From an uncultured bacterium (GTDB lineage Bacteria; Planctomycetota; UBA1135; GCA-002686595): a DNA stretch of 40,844 nt. Where the stretch lies: NCBI GenBank assembly GCA_938083085.1, contig CALLKX010000001.1:1-40844 (forward strand). The letters run 5' to 3'. A program made the position numbers and the translations under genes. Shown piece by piece: positions 6,492-15,282 of the stretch; the first letter of the stretch is position 1, and each line of letters begins with the position of its first letter. The notes under the pieces are model-generated. The model was given only the letters and a program-made list of their open reading frames with translations, made no database searches and was not told the origin of the DNA.

Positions 6492-8701
6492 TGCTCGTCG
6501 CCCTCTGCGTCAGCGCGGCTCTCTCCATCTCGACCATGACAGGCGCCATGCCGCAGGATGACGAGCCCGCGCACGGCGTCAGGGCGCCGCTACCCTCTCC
6601 AGAGGAGATCGCGGCGCTCCCGGCGGACGGCGGCGACGAGTTCAACCGGCTGGTCTTCTCCGGCAGCCCCTACCTTCTCCAGCACGCGCGCAACCCCGTG
6701 GATTGGCACGAGTGGGGCCCGGCGGCGTTCGAGCTCGCGGCGGAGCGCGGCGTGCCGGTGTTCCTCTCGATCGGCTACTCCACCTGTCACTGGTGTCACG
6801 TGATGGAGCACGAGAGCTTCGAGGACGCCGAGGTGGCGAGGCTCATGAACGAGGCGTTTGTGTGCGTCAAGCTCGACCGCGAGGAGCGCCCTGACATCGA
6901 CCAGCTCTACATGTCGGTGACCCAGGCGCTGACCGGGAGCGGGGGCTGGCCCATGACCGTCGTGATGACGCCGGACAAGCGCCCCTTCTTCGCGGGGACC
7001 TACTTCCCGAAGCAGTCGATCGGTCAGCGCTTCGGCATGCTCGAACTCGTCCCGGCGCTCTCGTCGGCCTGGAGCGAACGTCGAGAGGAGGTGCTGCAGT
7101 CGGCAGCGGCGATCACCGAGGACCTCGCGGCGCGGGTCGCCGGCGCACCCGGGGAGAACCTGACGGCGGAGCACCTCGCGGAGGGCGAGGCGGAGCTCTC
7201 CCGGCGCTTCGACAGCGCGCGGGGCGGCTTTGGCGCCGCCCGCAAGTTCCCCGTCCCACACGAGCAGACCTTCCTGCTCCGGCGCCACGGCGCCACCGGC
7301 TCGGCTCGCGCCCTGGAGATGGTCGAGCGGACCCTGGGTGCCTGGCGCCTGGGCGGAGTCTTCGATCAGGTGGGCCTGGGGATTCACCGCTACTCCACGG
7401 ACCCGAACTGGCTCGTCCCGCACTTCGAGAAGATGCTCTACGACCAGGCGCTTTGCTGCCTCGCCTACGTGGACGCCTGGCTCGTTACCGGTGACGCGTC
7501 TTACGAGCGCGCGGCCCGCGAGATCCTGGCCTACGTGAGCCGGGACATGACCTCGCCGGAGGGGGGCTTCTACTCGGCCGAGGACGCGGACAGCGAGGGC
7601 GAGGAGGGGCTCTTCTATCTTTGGACGGAGGCTGAGCTTGGAGACGTACTCGACGCCGAGGAGGCGGCCTTCGTGCGGGAGCGTCTTGGTACGCGGGAGG
7701 AGGGGAACTACCGGGACGAGTCCACTGGGGAGCGGACGGGCCGCAATGTCCTGCACCTCAAGGCTCCTCTCTCCGACGCCGAGCTAGCGCGCTGGGAGCC
7801 GCTGAGGTTGCGGCTGTTCGAGTCGCGGGAGGGGAGGATCCACCCGCTCAAGGACGACAAGGTCCTCACGGACTGGAACGGCCTGATGATCTCGGCCTTT
7901 GCGCGGGCTGGCCGCGCCTTCGGCGACGAGGCTCTGGTGGCCACCGCTCGGCGGGCGGCAGGCTTTGTGCTCTCCGAGTTGCGCACCGATTCCGGGCGGC
8001 TTCTGAAGCGTTGGCGTGGCGGCGAGGCGGGGCTCCACGGGATGCTCGAGGACCACGCGTTCCTGGCCCAGGGGCTCCTCGATCTCTTCGAGGCCTCCCA
8101 TGAGGTCCTCTACCTCGTGGCCGCTCGGGAGATTGTCGACACCGCTGTCTTGCACTTCCACGACGGCGAGGCTGGCGGGTTCTTCCTGAGCCCCGATGAC
8201 GGTGAGGCGCTGCTGGTTCGCTCCAAGACCATCTATGACGGCGCTCGCCCCTCGGGCAATTCCGTCATGGCTTGCGTTCTCCAGCGGCTCTCACGGATGA
8301 CCGGAGAGACGGGCTACGAGGAGCTCGCTGCTGGCACTATTCGGGCGTTCAGCGCTCAGGTCGAGCAGAGCCCCAGCTACTCGACGCAGCTCCTGGCGGC
8401 CGTGGACTTTCAGACCTCCACGACCCGCGAGATCGTGATCGTGGGCCGCCCGGAAGCGCCAGAGACCCAGGCCATGCTGGCCCTGCTCGCGGGTCGCTAT
8501 GCGCCCAACGATGTGGTCCTGCTCCGTCCGCCCGGTGAGGAGGGCAGCGCGTTGGCCGCCGCCTCCCCCTTCACCGGACCCCTCGTCCAGGTGGACGGGA
8601 CGACCACGGCCTACGTGTGCAGTGACTTCACATGTGCTGCGCCCGTGACCACGCTCGCGGCGCTGGCCGGGCTCCTCGCGGATCGTCCCGGCGATCGTTG
8701 A
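6491..8701 (+). CDS. DUF255 / YyaL-type thioredoxin-domain protein, probably exported
   Basis: The 736-residue product matches the YyaL/SSP411 family (human relative SPATA20). An N-terminal thioredoxin-like domain begins [20 protein letters not shown] and contains [14 protein letters not shown] with Cys99 and Cys102. A long alpha/alpha-barrel part follows, with features such as [44 protein letters not shown] and [17 protein letters not shown] (shown here in parts of the 7360-7900 region). The family's biochemical function is not established. I choose the ATG at 6491 (TGATG overlap with the selenoprotein gene); the first 21 residues look like a signal peptide. A GTG one codon upstream is equally possible. 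Overlap with a UxxC redox protein suggests a shared redox role. Confidence 0.88.
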   Translation: MLVALCVSAALSISTMTGAMPQDDEPAHGVRAPLPSPEEIAALPADGGDEFNRLVFSGSPYLLQHARNPVDWHEWGPAAFELAAERGVPVFLSIGYSTCHWCHVMEHESFEDAEVARLMNEAFVCVKLDREERPDIDQLYMSVTQALTGSGGWPMTVVMTPDKRPFFAGTYFPKQSIGQRFGMLELVPALSSAWSERREEVLQSAAAITEDLAARVAGAPGENLTAEHLAEGEAELSRRFDSARGGFGAARKFPVPHEQTFLLRRHGATGSARALEMVERTLGAWRLGGVFDQVGLGIHRYSTDPNWLVPHFEKMLYDQALCCLAYVDAWLVTGDASYERAAREILAYVSRDMTSPEGGFYSAEDADSEGEEGLFYLWTEAELGDVLDAEEAAFVRERLGTREEGNYRDESTGERTGRNVLHLKAPLSDAELARWEPLRLRLFESREGRIHPLKDDKVLTDWNGLMISAFARAGRAFGDEALVATARRAAGFVLSELRTDSGRLLKRWRGGEAGLHGMLEDHAFLAQGLLDLFEASHEVLYLVAAREIVDTAVLHFHDGEAGGFFLSPDDGEALLVRSKTIYDGARPSGNSVMACVLQRLSRMTGETGYEELAAGTIRAFSAQVEQSPSYSTQLLAAVDFQTSTTREIVIVGRPEAPETQAMLALLAGRYAPNDVVLLRPPGEEGSALAAASPFTGPLVQVDGTTTAYVCSDFTCAAPVTTLAALAGLLADRPGDR

Positions 8702-8733
8702 GGGGAGGCGCCTGGGAAGGGGGTGGTCCAAAG

Positions 8734-8778
8734 GGAGCGCCCCCGTCCTGGCCAGATAGGCCAGCGCGGGGGCGCTCC
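8734..8778. terminator. Strong hairpin terminator between convergent genes
   Basis: A 12-bp perfect GC stem (GGAGCGCCCCCG at 8734-8745 with its complement at 8767-8778) encloses a second 6-bp stem (CTGGCC, loop AGATA, GGCCAG at 8748-8764). It lies between the DUF255 gene (plus) and the secreted-protein gene (minus), so it can end both transcripts. There is no clean U tract, only TCGTTCCTT after the plus-strand stem. Confidence 0.8.
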
Positions 8779-8850
8779 TCGTTCCTTCAGTCCCTGCGAG
8801 CTGCGCCCGAAGGCGCCGCGGGGCAGAAGGATGTCGCTGTCAGGCAGTGA

Positions 8851-10062
8851 TCAGAGGAGGGGGACAGCCACCGCGCCGGTGAAGTTGGACACCGCGCTGC
8901 CGCCGATGGAGTCACGGTGCCAGGCCTGGAAGTTCCAGGTCTCACCCGGCATGGCGGAGATGGAACCGGTCGGCGTCGGGAGGGACCCAAGGTCGATCTC
9001 GAGGCTGAAGGCGCCCGTGGACCCAGAAGTCTGGATCTGGCCGGGGCCGACATAGCGACCGATCGCGCCGCCGAGGCAGAGGTCGCCCTGGCTGCCGCCC
9101 GGATTCGCGGCGAAGCCTTGCGTGTCGGAGACGAGGAAGAACCCGAAGGCGTTCTGCGGGAGCGAGGACGCGCGGAGCGTCATGTCATGGTCGCCGATGA
9201 AGCGGCTCCCGTCCGCCTCGATCTCGCCGCTGGCGCCCGTGGAGTTGATGGCCCCGGTGCAGTACTCGGCGCCCGGGTCGAGCGAGCGCGGCAGCCAGGC
9301 CGCGGCGCTCGTGGAGGTGGCGCCGGAGGCGTTGATGTTGTGGGGAGCATCGTAGGTGCCAGTGCCCAGGTTGAAGACCTGTGGCGGGTAGGTCGGGTCG
9401 TCGTCGATGAGGTAGACCTTGTTGTTGCCGACCGCGCACCCGTCGACGTCGGCCGAGCCAGAGATGTAGGCGGAGCCGGGGACCGGGGTGACCGTCCCGG
9501 CCGCGAGGTCGATGGCGACGACCTCCAGGGCGATGTCTTCAGGGGCGTAGAACAGGCCGTCTGCACGGTTGAAGCCCAGGCCGCTGATGGAGGCCGAGAT
9601 GCCGTTCGTGCTGTAGGAGAGGACCTGGGTCGCCACGAGTGTGTTGCGATCGAGCTCATAGAGACCGCGGGCCGTCGAGGGAGCGCCGAACGGCGGGAAG
9701 GCGAGCGCCAGGATCAACCGATCGTTGATGCTGTCGTAGGCCATCCCATCCCAGCGGTAGAGGCCGCCGGTGTCGGTCACGATCGGGCCGACGTCGACCG
9801 GCGCATTGGGGCTTCCGTACTCCCACGTGGAGAGGCGACCCGGGGTGCCGCCGACCAGCCACATGACCTGCTCGGCGTCATTGGAAGCAGCACCAAAGAC
9901 CTCGAACAGGTCGAACTGGAGCAGTGGAGAGGCCGTGCCGGTCTCGACGTCTTCGAGGTAGGACTCTCCGAAGGAGAACCCCCCGTAGAGCTGGGCGGAG
10001 GCCGGAGCGCAGAGGGTGAGGGCCAGCAGTGAAGAGCTGGCGATGGTGAACTTGGAGTTCAT
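8851..10062 (-). CDS. Secreted protein of unknown function with the planctomycete-type FQAW C-terminal domain
   Basis: The 403-residue product has a clear signal peptide (MNSKFTIASSSLLALTLCAPASAQ). The central part (WLVGGTPGRLSTWEYGSPNA, GGLYRWDGMAYDSINDRLI, GLYELDRNTL, ISGLGFNRADGLFYA, LEVVAIDLAAGTVTPV) has the rhythm of a beta-propeller, with repeated short strands reporting time or source labels, but I cannot name the family. The last 130 residues, from YCTGAINSTG to SNFTGAVAVPLL, include LCLGGAIGRY and ETWNFQAWHRD. The same domain ends the FG-GAP protein at 22013-24664. The start at 10062 follows from the signal peptide; the open frame continues upstream without coding character. It diverges from the gene at 10222; a TCTAAT hexamer (complement of 10126-10131) could be its -10 box. 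Confidence 0.8.
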   Translation of the reverse strand: MNSKFTIASSSLLALTLCAPASAQLYGGFSFGESYLEDVETGTASPLLQFDLFEVFGAASNDAEQVMWLVGGTPGRLSTWEYGSPNAPVDVGPIVTDTGGLYRWDGMAYDSINDRLILALAFPPFGAPSTARGLYELDRNTLVATQVLSYSTNGISASISGLGFNRADGLFYAPEDIALEVVAIDLAAGTVTPVPGSAYISGSADVDGCAVGNNKVYLIDDDPTYPPQVFNLGTGTYDAPHNINASGATSTSAAAWLPRSLDPGAEYCTGAINSTGASGEIEADGSRFIGDHDMTLRASSLPQNAFGFFLVSDTQGFAANPGGSQGDLCLGGAIGRYVGPGQIQTSGSTGAFSLEIDLGSLPTPTGSISAMPGETWNFQAWHRDSIGGSAVSNFTGAVAVPLL

Positions 10063-10221
10063 AGGCGGGTAGGGACTGGACGTCCGGAGGTGGACGGAGG
10101 TCGCGATGGAGAAAAGGGAATCGCAATTAGATGGGCCGTACAGTACCACTTTTTTTGGATCTGGAGAAGTTTCTGGAAACCATGGACGCCATTTCTCGAC
10201 CCGAAGGGTGATGATCCTGGT
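10063..10221. promoter_or_regulatory. Divergent intergenic region with A/T-rich core
   Basis: This 159-bp gap separates two divergent genes and is more A/T-rich than its surroundings. It holds an ATTAGA/TCTAAT hexamer (10126-10131), a 9-bp palindrome GTACAGTAC (10138-10146) and a run of seven T at about 10151-10157. These would fit promoters and an operator for both genes, but no convincing -35 box accompanies the hexamer. Confidence 0.3.
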
Positions 10222-11454
10222 GTGAGCAGCCGTCAGACTCAGCGGTCCGTGACGAGCCGCCCTCAACCTCGAACGCCCGACTCGAGCTTTGAGTTGGATA
10301 CTGCCACGGCCGTTCATGAGCTTCGGAGGTGCCTGGACGCGGTCATCAGCCTGCTCCCGGGGCAGATCAGCCGGGCCTCCGAACTTCAACACGCCCTTGA
10401 GGTGGACAAGGCCCTGGCCTGGCGGGTGTTCAACGGGGTGGAGTGCTCTGACGCGTTTTCCGCTGCGCGGTACCTCCCGCGCTCCGCAGGGATCCGCTCG
10501 TTCCTGCTGGCCGCGAGGAAGAAGGGGGTCGAGGCGGCGCCGCTCGAACGGGTCACGGCAGCGGTGGAAGCGCTGGATTGTGTCGTGAAGTCTCACGCGG
10601 GAGACCGCAAGCGCTTTGACATGCTGCTCGCCTCGCACTCCGTGGAGGGCAAGCGAGAGGCAGATCTGGCACATCGCCGGACGGCATTCGAGGGCAACAG
10701 CTACATCTGGGGAGCCTCGGCCGATGTTCAGTTCCGGAGCGCGTTCCTGGCCCCATCTGCCACGGACGGGTTCGCAGACATGGCCAACCTGCGGGGGCTT
10801 CTGGGTCTCGAATTCCTGCGCCCCGCCATGTCATGGCCGGTGGGAATCACGTGGCCGAGGCAGGACGACATGCGGACCTCAAGGGAGGCGTCCATCGAGC
10901 CGCTCTTCGACATGGGAAACGCGTCGGAAGAGGTCGCGTCGCTCTTCTTCAGTGACCCGTCCCTTCGGGTGGAGGCGCGGACCAGCGACACGGGGGGGAT
11001 GCAGTACATGGTCTCGACCGGAGAGGTCGGCGCCACGGGGGCAATCTCCTGCGTCACCGGAGACGTGGTCCGTCCGGTCGGTGCCTTGACCGCGGAAGAG
11101 GGGAGTCGAGAGGGGGGCGCCATGGCGACCATCTCCTGCCCAGTCCGGCTGCTCATTCTCGATGTCCTCGTCCACCGGCGCCTCTTCCCCGGCGTCGTCC
11201 CCGAGGTGATCGTCCGGAGCGACGTCGCGTTCGGCCAGGGGCTACAGAACAACCTGCCGGTCTCGGAGACCGCGACCTTCATGGGGCCGGCGGACGGCAT
11301 CATCCGAACGGCGGAAGTGCCCCGTTATGACGAGATGCGCAGCTTCGTCTTCGAGCGCCTGGGCTGGGACCACGCTGAGTTTGACGTCTACCGGCTGCGG
11401 GTCGAGTACCCGATCCTGTCCACGGCCCTCGCGCTCAGCTTCAAGCTGGGTTAG
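10222..11454 (+). CDS. Unrecognised protein with possible N-terminal helix-turn-helix
   Basis: I do not recognise this family with certainty. From the GTG at 10222 it has 410 residues. Residues 20-110 are helical and include QISRASELQHALEVDKALAW followed by RVFNGVECSDAFSAARYLP, which reads like a helix-turn-helix, and then SAGIRSFLLAARKKGVEAA. The rest is mixed alpha/beta with SYIWGASADVQFRSAF near the middle and a strand-rich end. No signal peptide, membrane helix or catalytic motif is apparent, so it is probably a cytoplasmic, regulator-like protein. The start is uncertain: GTG at 10249 is also possible, and the frame is open back to 10090, but the extra residues there (Trp- and Phe-rich) look non-coding. 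It is a single-gene unit followed by a minus-strand pair. Confidence 0.6.
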   Translation: MSSRQTQRSVTSRPQPRTPDSSFELDTATAVHELRRCLDAVISLLPGQISRASELQHALEVDKALAWRVFNGVECSDAFSAARYLPRSAGIRSFLLAARKKGVEAAPLERVTAAVEALDCVVKSHAGDRKRFDMLLASHSVEGKREADLAHRRTAFEGNSYIWGASADVQFRSAFLAPSATDGFADMANLRGLLGLEFLRPAMSWPVGITWPRQDDMRTSREASIEPLFDMGNASEEVASLFFSDPSLRVEARTSDTGGMQYMVSTGEVGATGAISCVTGDVVRPVGALTAEEGSREGGAMATISCPVRLLILDVLVHRRLFPGVVPEVIVRSDVAFGQGLQNNLPVSETATFMGPADGIIRTAEVPRYDEMRSFVFERLGWDHAEFDVYRLRVEYPILSTALALSFKLG

Positions 11455-11484
11455 CAGCCGCCACCCTGGCTGGAGGCCCCGGGG

Positions 11485-11841
11485 TCAACGGTTCATCCAC
11501 CAGCCCATGGCGATCGCGCTCGCGAGGAGCAGCAGGGGTTGCCCGATGCGGAAGATCGCCTTCCGGGTCTTGTGCCTGAGCGACTGCATGGCGAGCACCC
11601 CAGCCAGCCCCCCGCCGAGGAGCGAGAGCAGGTGGAGCGTCCACTCGGGCACCCGGAAGCCCTCGCGCCGGGCCTGGCGCTTGTCGAACCACCAGACCGG
11701 GTAGGTCACCAGGTTGATCCCGATCCACCAGCCGATCAGCAGGGCTCCGCCGACGTACTTGTGGAAGACCCACCCGACGGCGGTCGCGATGAGGAGCGCG
11801 GGGAGGAGGGTGTAGCGGACAGGGTGGGCTCGCAGGCTCAT
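11485..11841 (-). CDS. DUF1294 small membrane protein
   Basis: The 118-residue integral membrane protein has about four hydrophobic helices and the family's conserved features: INLVTYPVWWFDKRQARR, VPEWTLHLLSLLGGGLAG and LRHKTRKAIF. The biochemical role of DUF1294 proteins is unknown. In some bacteria the domain is fused behind a cold-shock domain; that domain is absent here. The start at 11841 overlaps the end of the HNH gene by ATGA, so the two are cotranscribed and probably translationally coupled. Confidence 0.85.
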   Translation of the reverse strand: MSLRAHPVRYTLLPALLIATAVGWVFHKYVGGALLIGWWIGINLVTYPVWWFDKRQARREGFRVPEWTLHLLSLLGGGLAGVLAMQSLRHKTRKAIFRIGQPLLLLASAIAMGWWMNR

Positions 11842-12431
11842 GATGCTTCGACCCAGTTCTGTTCTCCGACGAAGCGCCGCCATGCAGCGGGCTTCTCGGC
11901 GCCAGCCACCTCGAAGATGGGCGACCAGGCCGGGGGTTTGGGTTCCTGGAGGAGGATCATGCCGACCTCCGAGGCCAGCTTGTTGCCCTTCCGGTGATTG
12001 CATCTCAGGCAGGCGAGGACGCAGTTGGCCCAGGAGGTCTCACCACCCTTGGAGCGCGGGATGACGTGGTCCACCGACAGCTGCGCCTGGCCCGGCTGCT
12101 TCCCGCAGTACTGGCATCTGGAGAGGTCTCGGCGGATCAGGTTCTTGCGGGTGAAGGGCAGCGATTGCCTCGGGATACCGCTGAACGAGTTCAGGACAAT
12201 CACCTCCGGGATGCAGAGCTTGAGCCGCACGGTGGAGATGCTCTGCTCGCCTTCGGGGACCTCCAGGCGGGACCAGCTCTCGAAGTCGTGGACCTCAAAG
12301 GTGTCCGGCTGGACCACCAGCGCGGCCTCGGAGTAGAGCAGCCGCAGGGCGTTCCTCACCGGCGTAGACGCGATGGCCAGCCAGCCGCGGTTCAGCACCA
12401 GCGTGTCGCGGCAGAGGGGGGAGCCCGTCAT
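11838..12431 (-). CDS. HNH endonuclease family protein
   Basis: The 197-residue product has an N-terminal domain starting CRDTLVLNRGWLAIASTPVR and a C-terminal HNH nuclease domain. The latter has a zinc knuckle of CQYC (106-109) and CLRC (141-144), the catalytic DHVIPRSKGG with His122, and CNHRKGNK with His146. Stand-alone HNH proteins of this type are widespread, often near cold-shock or DUF1294 genes, with unknown physiological substrate. The start at 12431 is preferred because GGGGAGGA lies eight bases upstream; the longer frame to 12506 adds an Arg/Gly-rich leader with no Shine-Dalgarno. It is followed by the overlapping DUF1294 gene. Confidence 0.85.
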   Translation of the reverse strand: MTGSPLCRDTLVLNRGWLAIASTPVRNALRLLYSEAALVVQPDTFEVHDFESWSRLEVPEGEQSISTVRLKLCIPEVIVLNSFSGIPRQSLPFTRKNLIRRDLSRCQYCGKQPGQAQLSVDHVIPRSKGGETSWANCVLACLRCNHRKGNKLASEVGMILLQEPKPPAWSPIFEVAGAEKPAAWRRFVGEQNWVEAS

Positions 12432-12656
12432 GGCCTTGGTCCTCCCCGGGGAGGGCCTGAGCCCCGAACCTGCGCCTTCCGCTCTGCCTTTGGCCTTCCC
12501 ATGCACCGAGGATAGGTCGTACGGGCGGGTGATTCACGGGCGGGGATCAGGCTGTCGCAGGGGCCTCCGCCGATTCTCCTCGGGCGGGGGGGGGTCCCGT
12601 CGATCGGACGCTCTCCCCATGTGGATGATGGCCGGGGGGACTAGATTGGGAGGCAG

Positions 12657-13328
12657 ATGGTCTCAGCCGAGCATGAAGCACCGGGGAGCGAGCCGCCGCC
12701 CTTTGATGTCGAGGGCCCGGAGTCCGAGTGGAAGGAGCGGCTCCCGCGCGCGGAGCGCATCGCCCGGACCATGTCGGCCTTCGCCAACGGCGTCGGCGGC
12801 AAGATCTGGGTCGGGGTGCGGGACGACGGCGCCGTGGTCGGTGTCGCCGACGCCGCCGAGACCACCGGCGAGTTGCGCCGGATCGCCAGCGACCTCGTCG
12901 CGCCCTCCCCGAAGCTCCAGGTTCGAACCGTCCGTCTCGCCGAGGCCGCGCTGGTGGTCGCTGAGGTGGGTGCCGCCGAGGTCCGTCCGGTGCTCGCGCC
13001 CGGCAGGGACGGCAAGCTCGCGCCATTCGTCCGAGACGGTTCCTCCACGCGCCCCGCTCCGCGCGCGATCCAGCGGGTCTGGTCGAGGGGCGCGTCACGC
13101 GTCTCGCTCGATGCGCGCGAGCGCCGGCTCCTGCGCGAGATCCGACTGCGGGCGGAGGACGGGACCGCGGGGCCCGACCTCAAGGAGCTTGCCCGTGCGT
13201 CAAGGGTGGGGCAGCGCGCAGCGCGCCGGGCTCTCGTTCAACTCCAGGCGGCGGGTCTCGTGACCGAGCGGACCGCGGGGCGCTTCGGGCTCACGCCCGA
13301 GGGCCACTCGCGAGCCCGACGCCGTTGA
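12657..13328 (+). CDS. AlbA_2 (Schlafen-type AAA_4) domain protein with winged-helix C-terminus
   Basis: This is a 223-residue putative DNA-binding regulator. Residues about 15-130 form an AlbA_2/divergent AAA_4 domain. ESEWKERLP, then ARTMSAFANGVGGKIWVGVRDDGAVVGV, is the diagnostic sequence (written here in parts; residues 23-63). The C-terminal 70 residues (DARERRLLREIRLRAEDG, LKELARASRVGQRAARRALV, GLVTERTAGRFGLTPEG) read as a winged helix. A good Shine-Dalgarno, GGGAGG, sits five bases before the ATG. It is a single gene upstream of the 14-bp repeat array and purH. Its target is unknown. Confidence 0.8.
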   Translation: MVSAEHEAPGSEPPPFDVEGPESEWKERLPRAERIARTMSAFANGVGGKIWVGVRDDGAVVGVADAAETTGELRRIASDLVAPSPKLQVRTVRLAEAALVVAEVGAAEVRPVLAPGRDGKLAPFVRDGSSTRPAPRAIQRVWSRGASRVSLDARERRLLREIRLRAEDGTAGPDLKELARASRVGQRAARRALVQLQAAGLVTERTAGRFGLTPEGHSRARRR

Positions 13329-13335
13329 TCGGGTC

Positions 13336-13419
13336 CAGTTGAGTCGAGCCAGTTGAGTCGAGCCAATTGAAGGGACTCAGTTGAAGGGACTCAGTTGAGG
13401 GGACTCAGTTGAGGGGACT
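13336..13419 (+). repeat. Six tandem 14-bp repeats upstream of purH
   Basis: Six head-to-tail 14-mers run from 13336 to 13419. Copies 1 and 2 are CAGTTGAGTCGAGC, copy 3 is CAATTGAAGGGACT, copy 4 is CAGTTGAAGGGACT, and copies 5 and 6 are CAGTTGAGGGGACT. All share CARTTGA. The array sits between the AlbA_2 gene stop (13328) and purH (13551). CTCGACT directly after the array is the reverse complement of AGTCGAG in the first two copies. It could be an operator array or a slippage-born microsatellite-like tract. Confidence 0.9.
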
Positions 13420-13550
13420 CGACTTACAGCCGATGCCGCCGGCACGGAGAACAGAGGGCTCCGAATTCACGGGTGGCGCTACGATGGTCCCTCGCTCCGT
13501 CTCGCTTGAACTCCAAAACAGACCGCGGCCCGGGTGGGCCCGGAACTCCC

Positions 13551-15134
13551 ATGTCACGACCGATCCACCGCGCACTGATCTCCGTTTCAGACAAGAACGG
13601 CCTCGAGAACTTCGCCCGTCAGCTCGCTGACTATGGCGTCGAGTTGCTGTCCACGGGGGGGACCTACCGGGCGCTCGAGAAGGCGGGGATCGCCGTGACA
13701 GAGGTGAGCGAGCACACGGGCTTCCCGGAGATGATGGACGGTCGCGTGAAGACCCTTCATCCCAAGATCCACGGAGGCCTGCTGTCCGTGCGGGACAACG
13801 TTGAGCACGTGGCGGCGATGGACGAGCACAAGATCGCGCCGATCGACCTGCTCGTGGTCAACCTCTACCCCTTTGAGGCGACCATCGCGCGTGAGGGCGC
13901 GACGCGGGACGAGTGCGTGGAACAGATCGACATCGGCGGCCCCGCGATGGTGCGATCCGCAGCGAAGAATCATCGCTTCGTCGCGGTCGTCACGGAGCCG
14001 GAGCTCTACGGGCGCGTGCTAGACGAGCTCGCCACCAAGGAGGGGTGGCTGAGCGATAGCTTCCGGCGCGAGCTCGCCCAGCGGGCCTTCTCTCGCACGG
14101 CCGCCTATGACACGGCCATCTCCACCTGGATGTTCCAGCAGGATCAAGATCCGGAGGCCGAAGAGGCCTTCGCCGGGACCTTCGCCCTGGCGGGCTCGAA
14201 GCAGATGGAGCTTCGGTACGGGGAGAACCCCCACCAGAAGGCGGCGTTCTATCGCACCGAACCACAGTCAGAGCCCTGCGCGGCCCACGCCGAGGTCCTG
14301 AACGGGAAGGCGCTCTCCTACAACAACCTCGTGGACCTGGACGCGGCCCACGCCCTCGCGGCGGAGTTCGAGGGGCCGTTCGTGAGCGTCATCAAGCACA
14401 CCAACCCGTGCGGGGCGGCCGAGGGTGCGTCGATCTCGGAGGCGCTCGAGCTTGCCTGGTCGGGTGACCCCATCAGCGCCTTCGGCTCGGTGCTCGCCTT
14501 CACCCGGCCCCTGGACTTGGCCTCCGCGACCTTCCTGGTGGAGGGGAACCGCTTCGTCGAGGCGATCATCGCGCCGGACTTCGACGACGACGCCTTTGAG
14601 CTGCTCACGCGAAAGCCGAAGTGGGGCAAGAGCGTCAGGCTCCTGGCCTGCGGAGCGTTTGGTCCCTCGTCCCGGGCGGGCGACCAGTACGAGGTGAAGA
14701 AGCTCGCGGGCGGCTTCCTCGTCCAGGACCGTGACCTGACGATCGAGACCGAGTTCGAGTCCGCGGGCGAGGCCTCCGCCTCGGCCGATCAGCTCTCCGA
14801 GCTCGCCTTCGCGAACAAGATCTCCAAGCACGTCAAGTCCAACGCGATCGTCTTGACGAGCGGCCGGACGGTCGTCGGCGTCGGCGCCGGGCAAATGAGC
14901 CGTGTGGACTCCGTACGGATCGCCGCCCACAAGGCGGGCGACCGGGCCTCGGGATCAGTGCTCGCGAGTGACGCGTTCTTCCCGTTCCCCGATGGGGTCG
15001 AGGCGGCCATCGACGCGGGCGTCGTGGCGATCGTTCAGCCGGGCGGTTCCGTACGGGACGCTGAGGTGGTGAAGGCCGCCGACGCGAAGGGGGTGCCGAT
15101 GCTCTTCTCGGGCGCCCGTCACTTCCGGCATTGA
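13551..15134 (+). CDS. purH: Bifunctional AICAR formyltransferase / IMP cyclohydrolase
   Basis: PurH catalyses the last two steps of de novo IMP synthesis. The 527-residue product has the N-terminal IMP cyclohydrolase (methylglyoxal-synthase-like) domain with ALISVSDKNGLENFARQL, LLSTGGTYRAL, GRVKTLHPKIHGGLL, NLYPFEATI and IDIGGPAMVRSAAKNH. The formyltransferase domain follows with LRYGENPHQKAAFY, LNGKALSYNNLVDLDAA, IKHTNPCGAAEG, KISKHVKSNAIVL and GAGQMSRVDSVR. The ATG at 13551 gives the family N-terminus (MSRPIHRALISVSDK). An in-frame extension to 13473 has no conserved content. No neighbouring purine genes are present. The tandem repeat array upstream may affect expression. Confidence 0.97.
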   Translation: MSRPIHRALISVSDKNGLENFARQLADYGVELLSTGGTYRALEKAGIAVTEVSEHTGFPEMMDGRVKTLHPKIHGGLLSVRDNVEHVAAMDEHKIAPIDLLVVNLYPFEATIAREGATRDECVEQIDIGGPAMVRSAAKNHRFVAVVTEPELYGRVLDELATKEGWLSDSFRRELAQRAFSRTAAYDTAISTWMFQQDQDPEAEEAFAGTFALAGSKQMELRYGENPHQKAAFYRTEPQSEPCAAHAEVLNGKALSYNNLVDLDAAHALAAEFEGPFVSVIKHTNPCGAAEGASISEALELAWSGDPISAFGSVLAFTRPLDLASATFLVEGNRFVEAIIAPDFDDDAFELLTRKPKWGKSVRLLACGAFGPSSRAGDQYEVKKLAGGFLVQDRDLTIETEFESAGEASASADQLSELAFANKISKHVKSNAIVLTSGRTVVGVGAGQMSRVDSVRIAAHKAGDRASGSVLASDAFFPFPDGVEAAIDAGVVAIVQPGGSVRDAEVVKAADAKGVPMLFSGARHFRH

Positions 15135-15282
15135 GCCGGGGGTGGGCGCTGGCTCCGCCGGCGCGGCGTCCGTTCAGCGATGTGTCGCCGTGGCAGACTC
15201 ACCGCCACACCGCAGGGGCGCATCGAGCCCCAGGCCCTCGCTGCAACCCCGGGCCCTCGCAGTCGCTCACGACACTCGCGCC

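Noticed and set aside
13336..13419. CRISPR array.
   Set aside because: The units are contiguous 14-mers with no spacers and no cas genes.
15135..15282. Terminator between purH and the SDR gene.
   Set aside because: Only a 5-bp GGGGC/GCCCC stem is visible; too weak to call.
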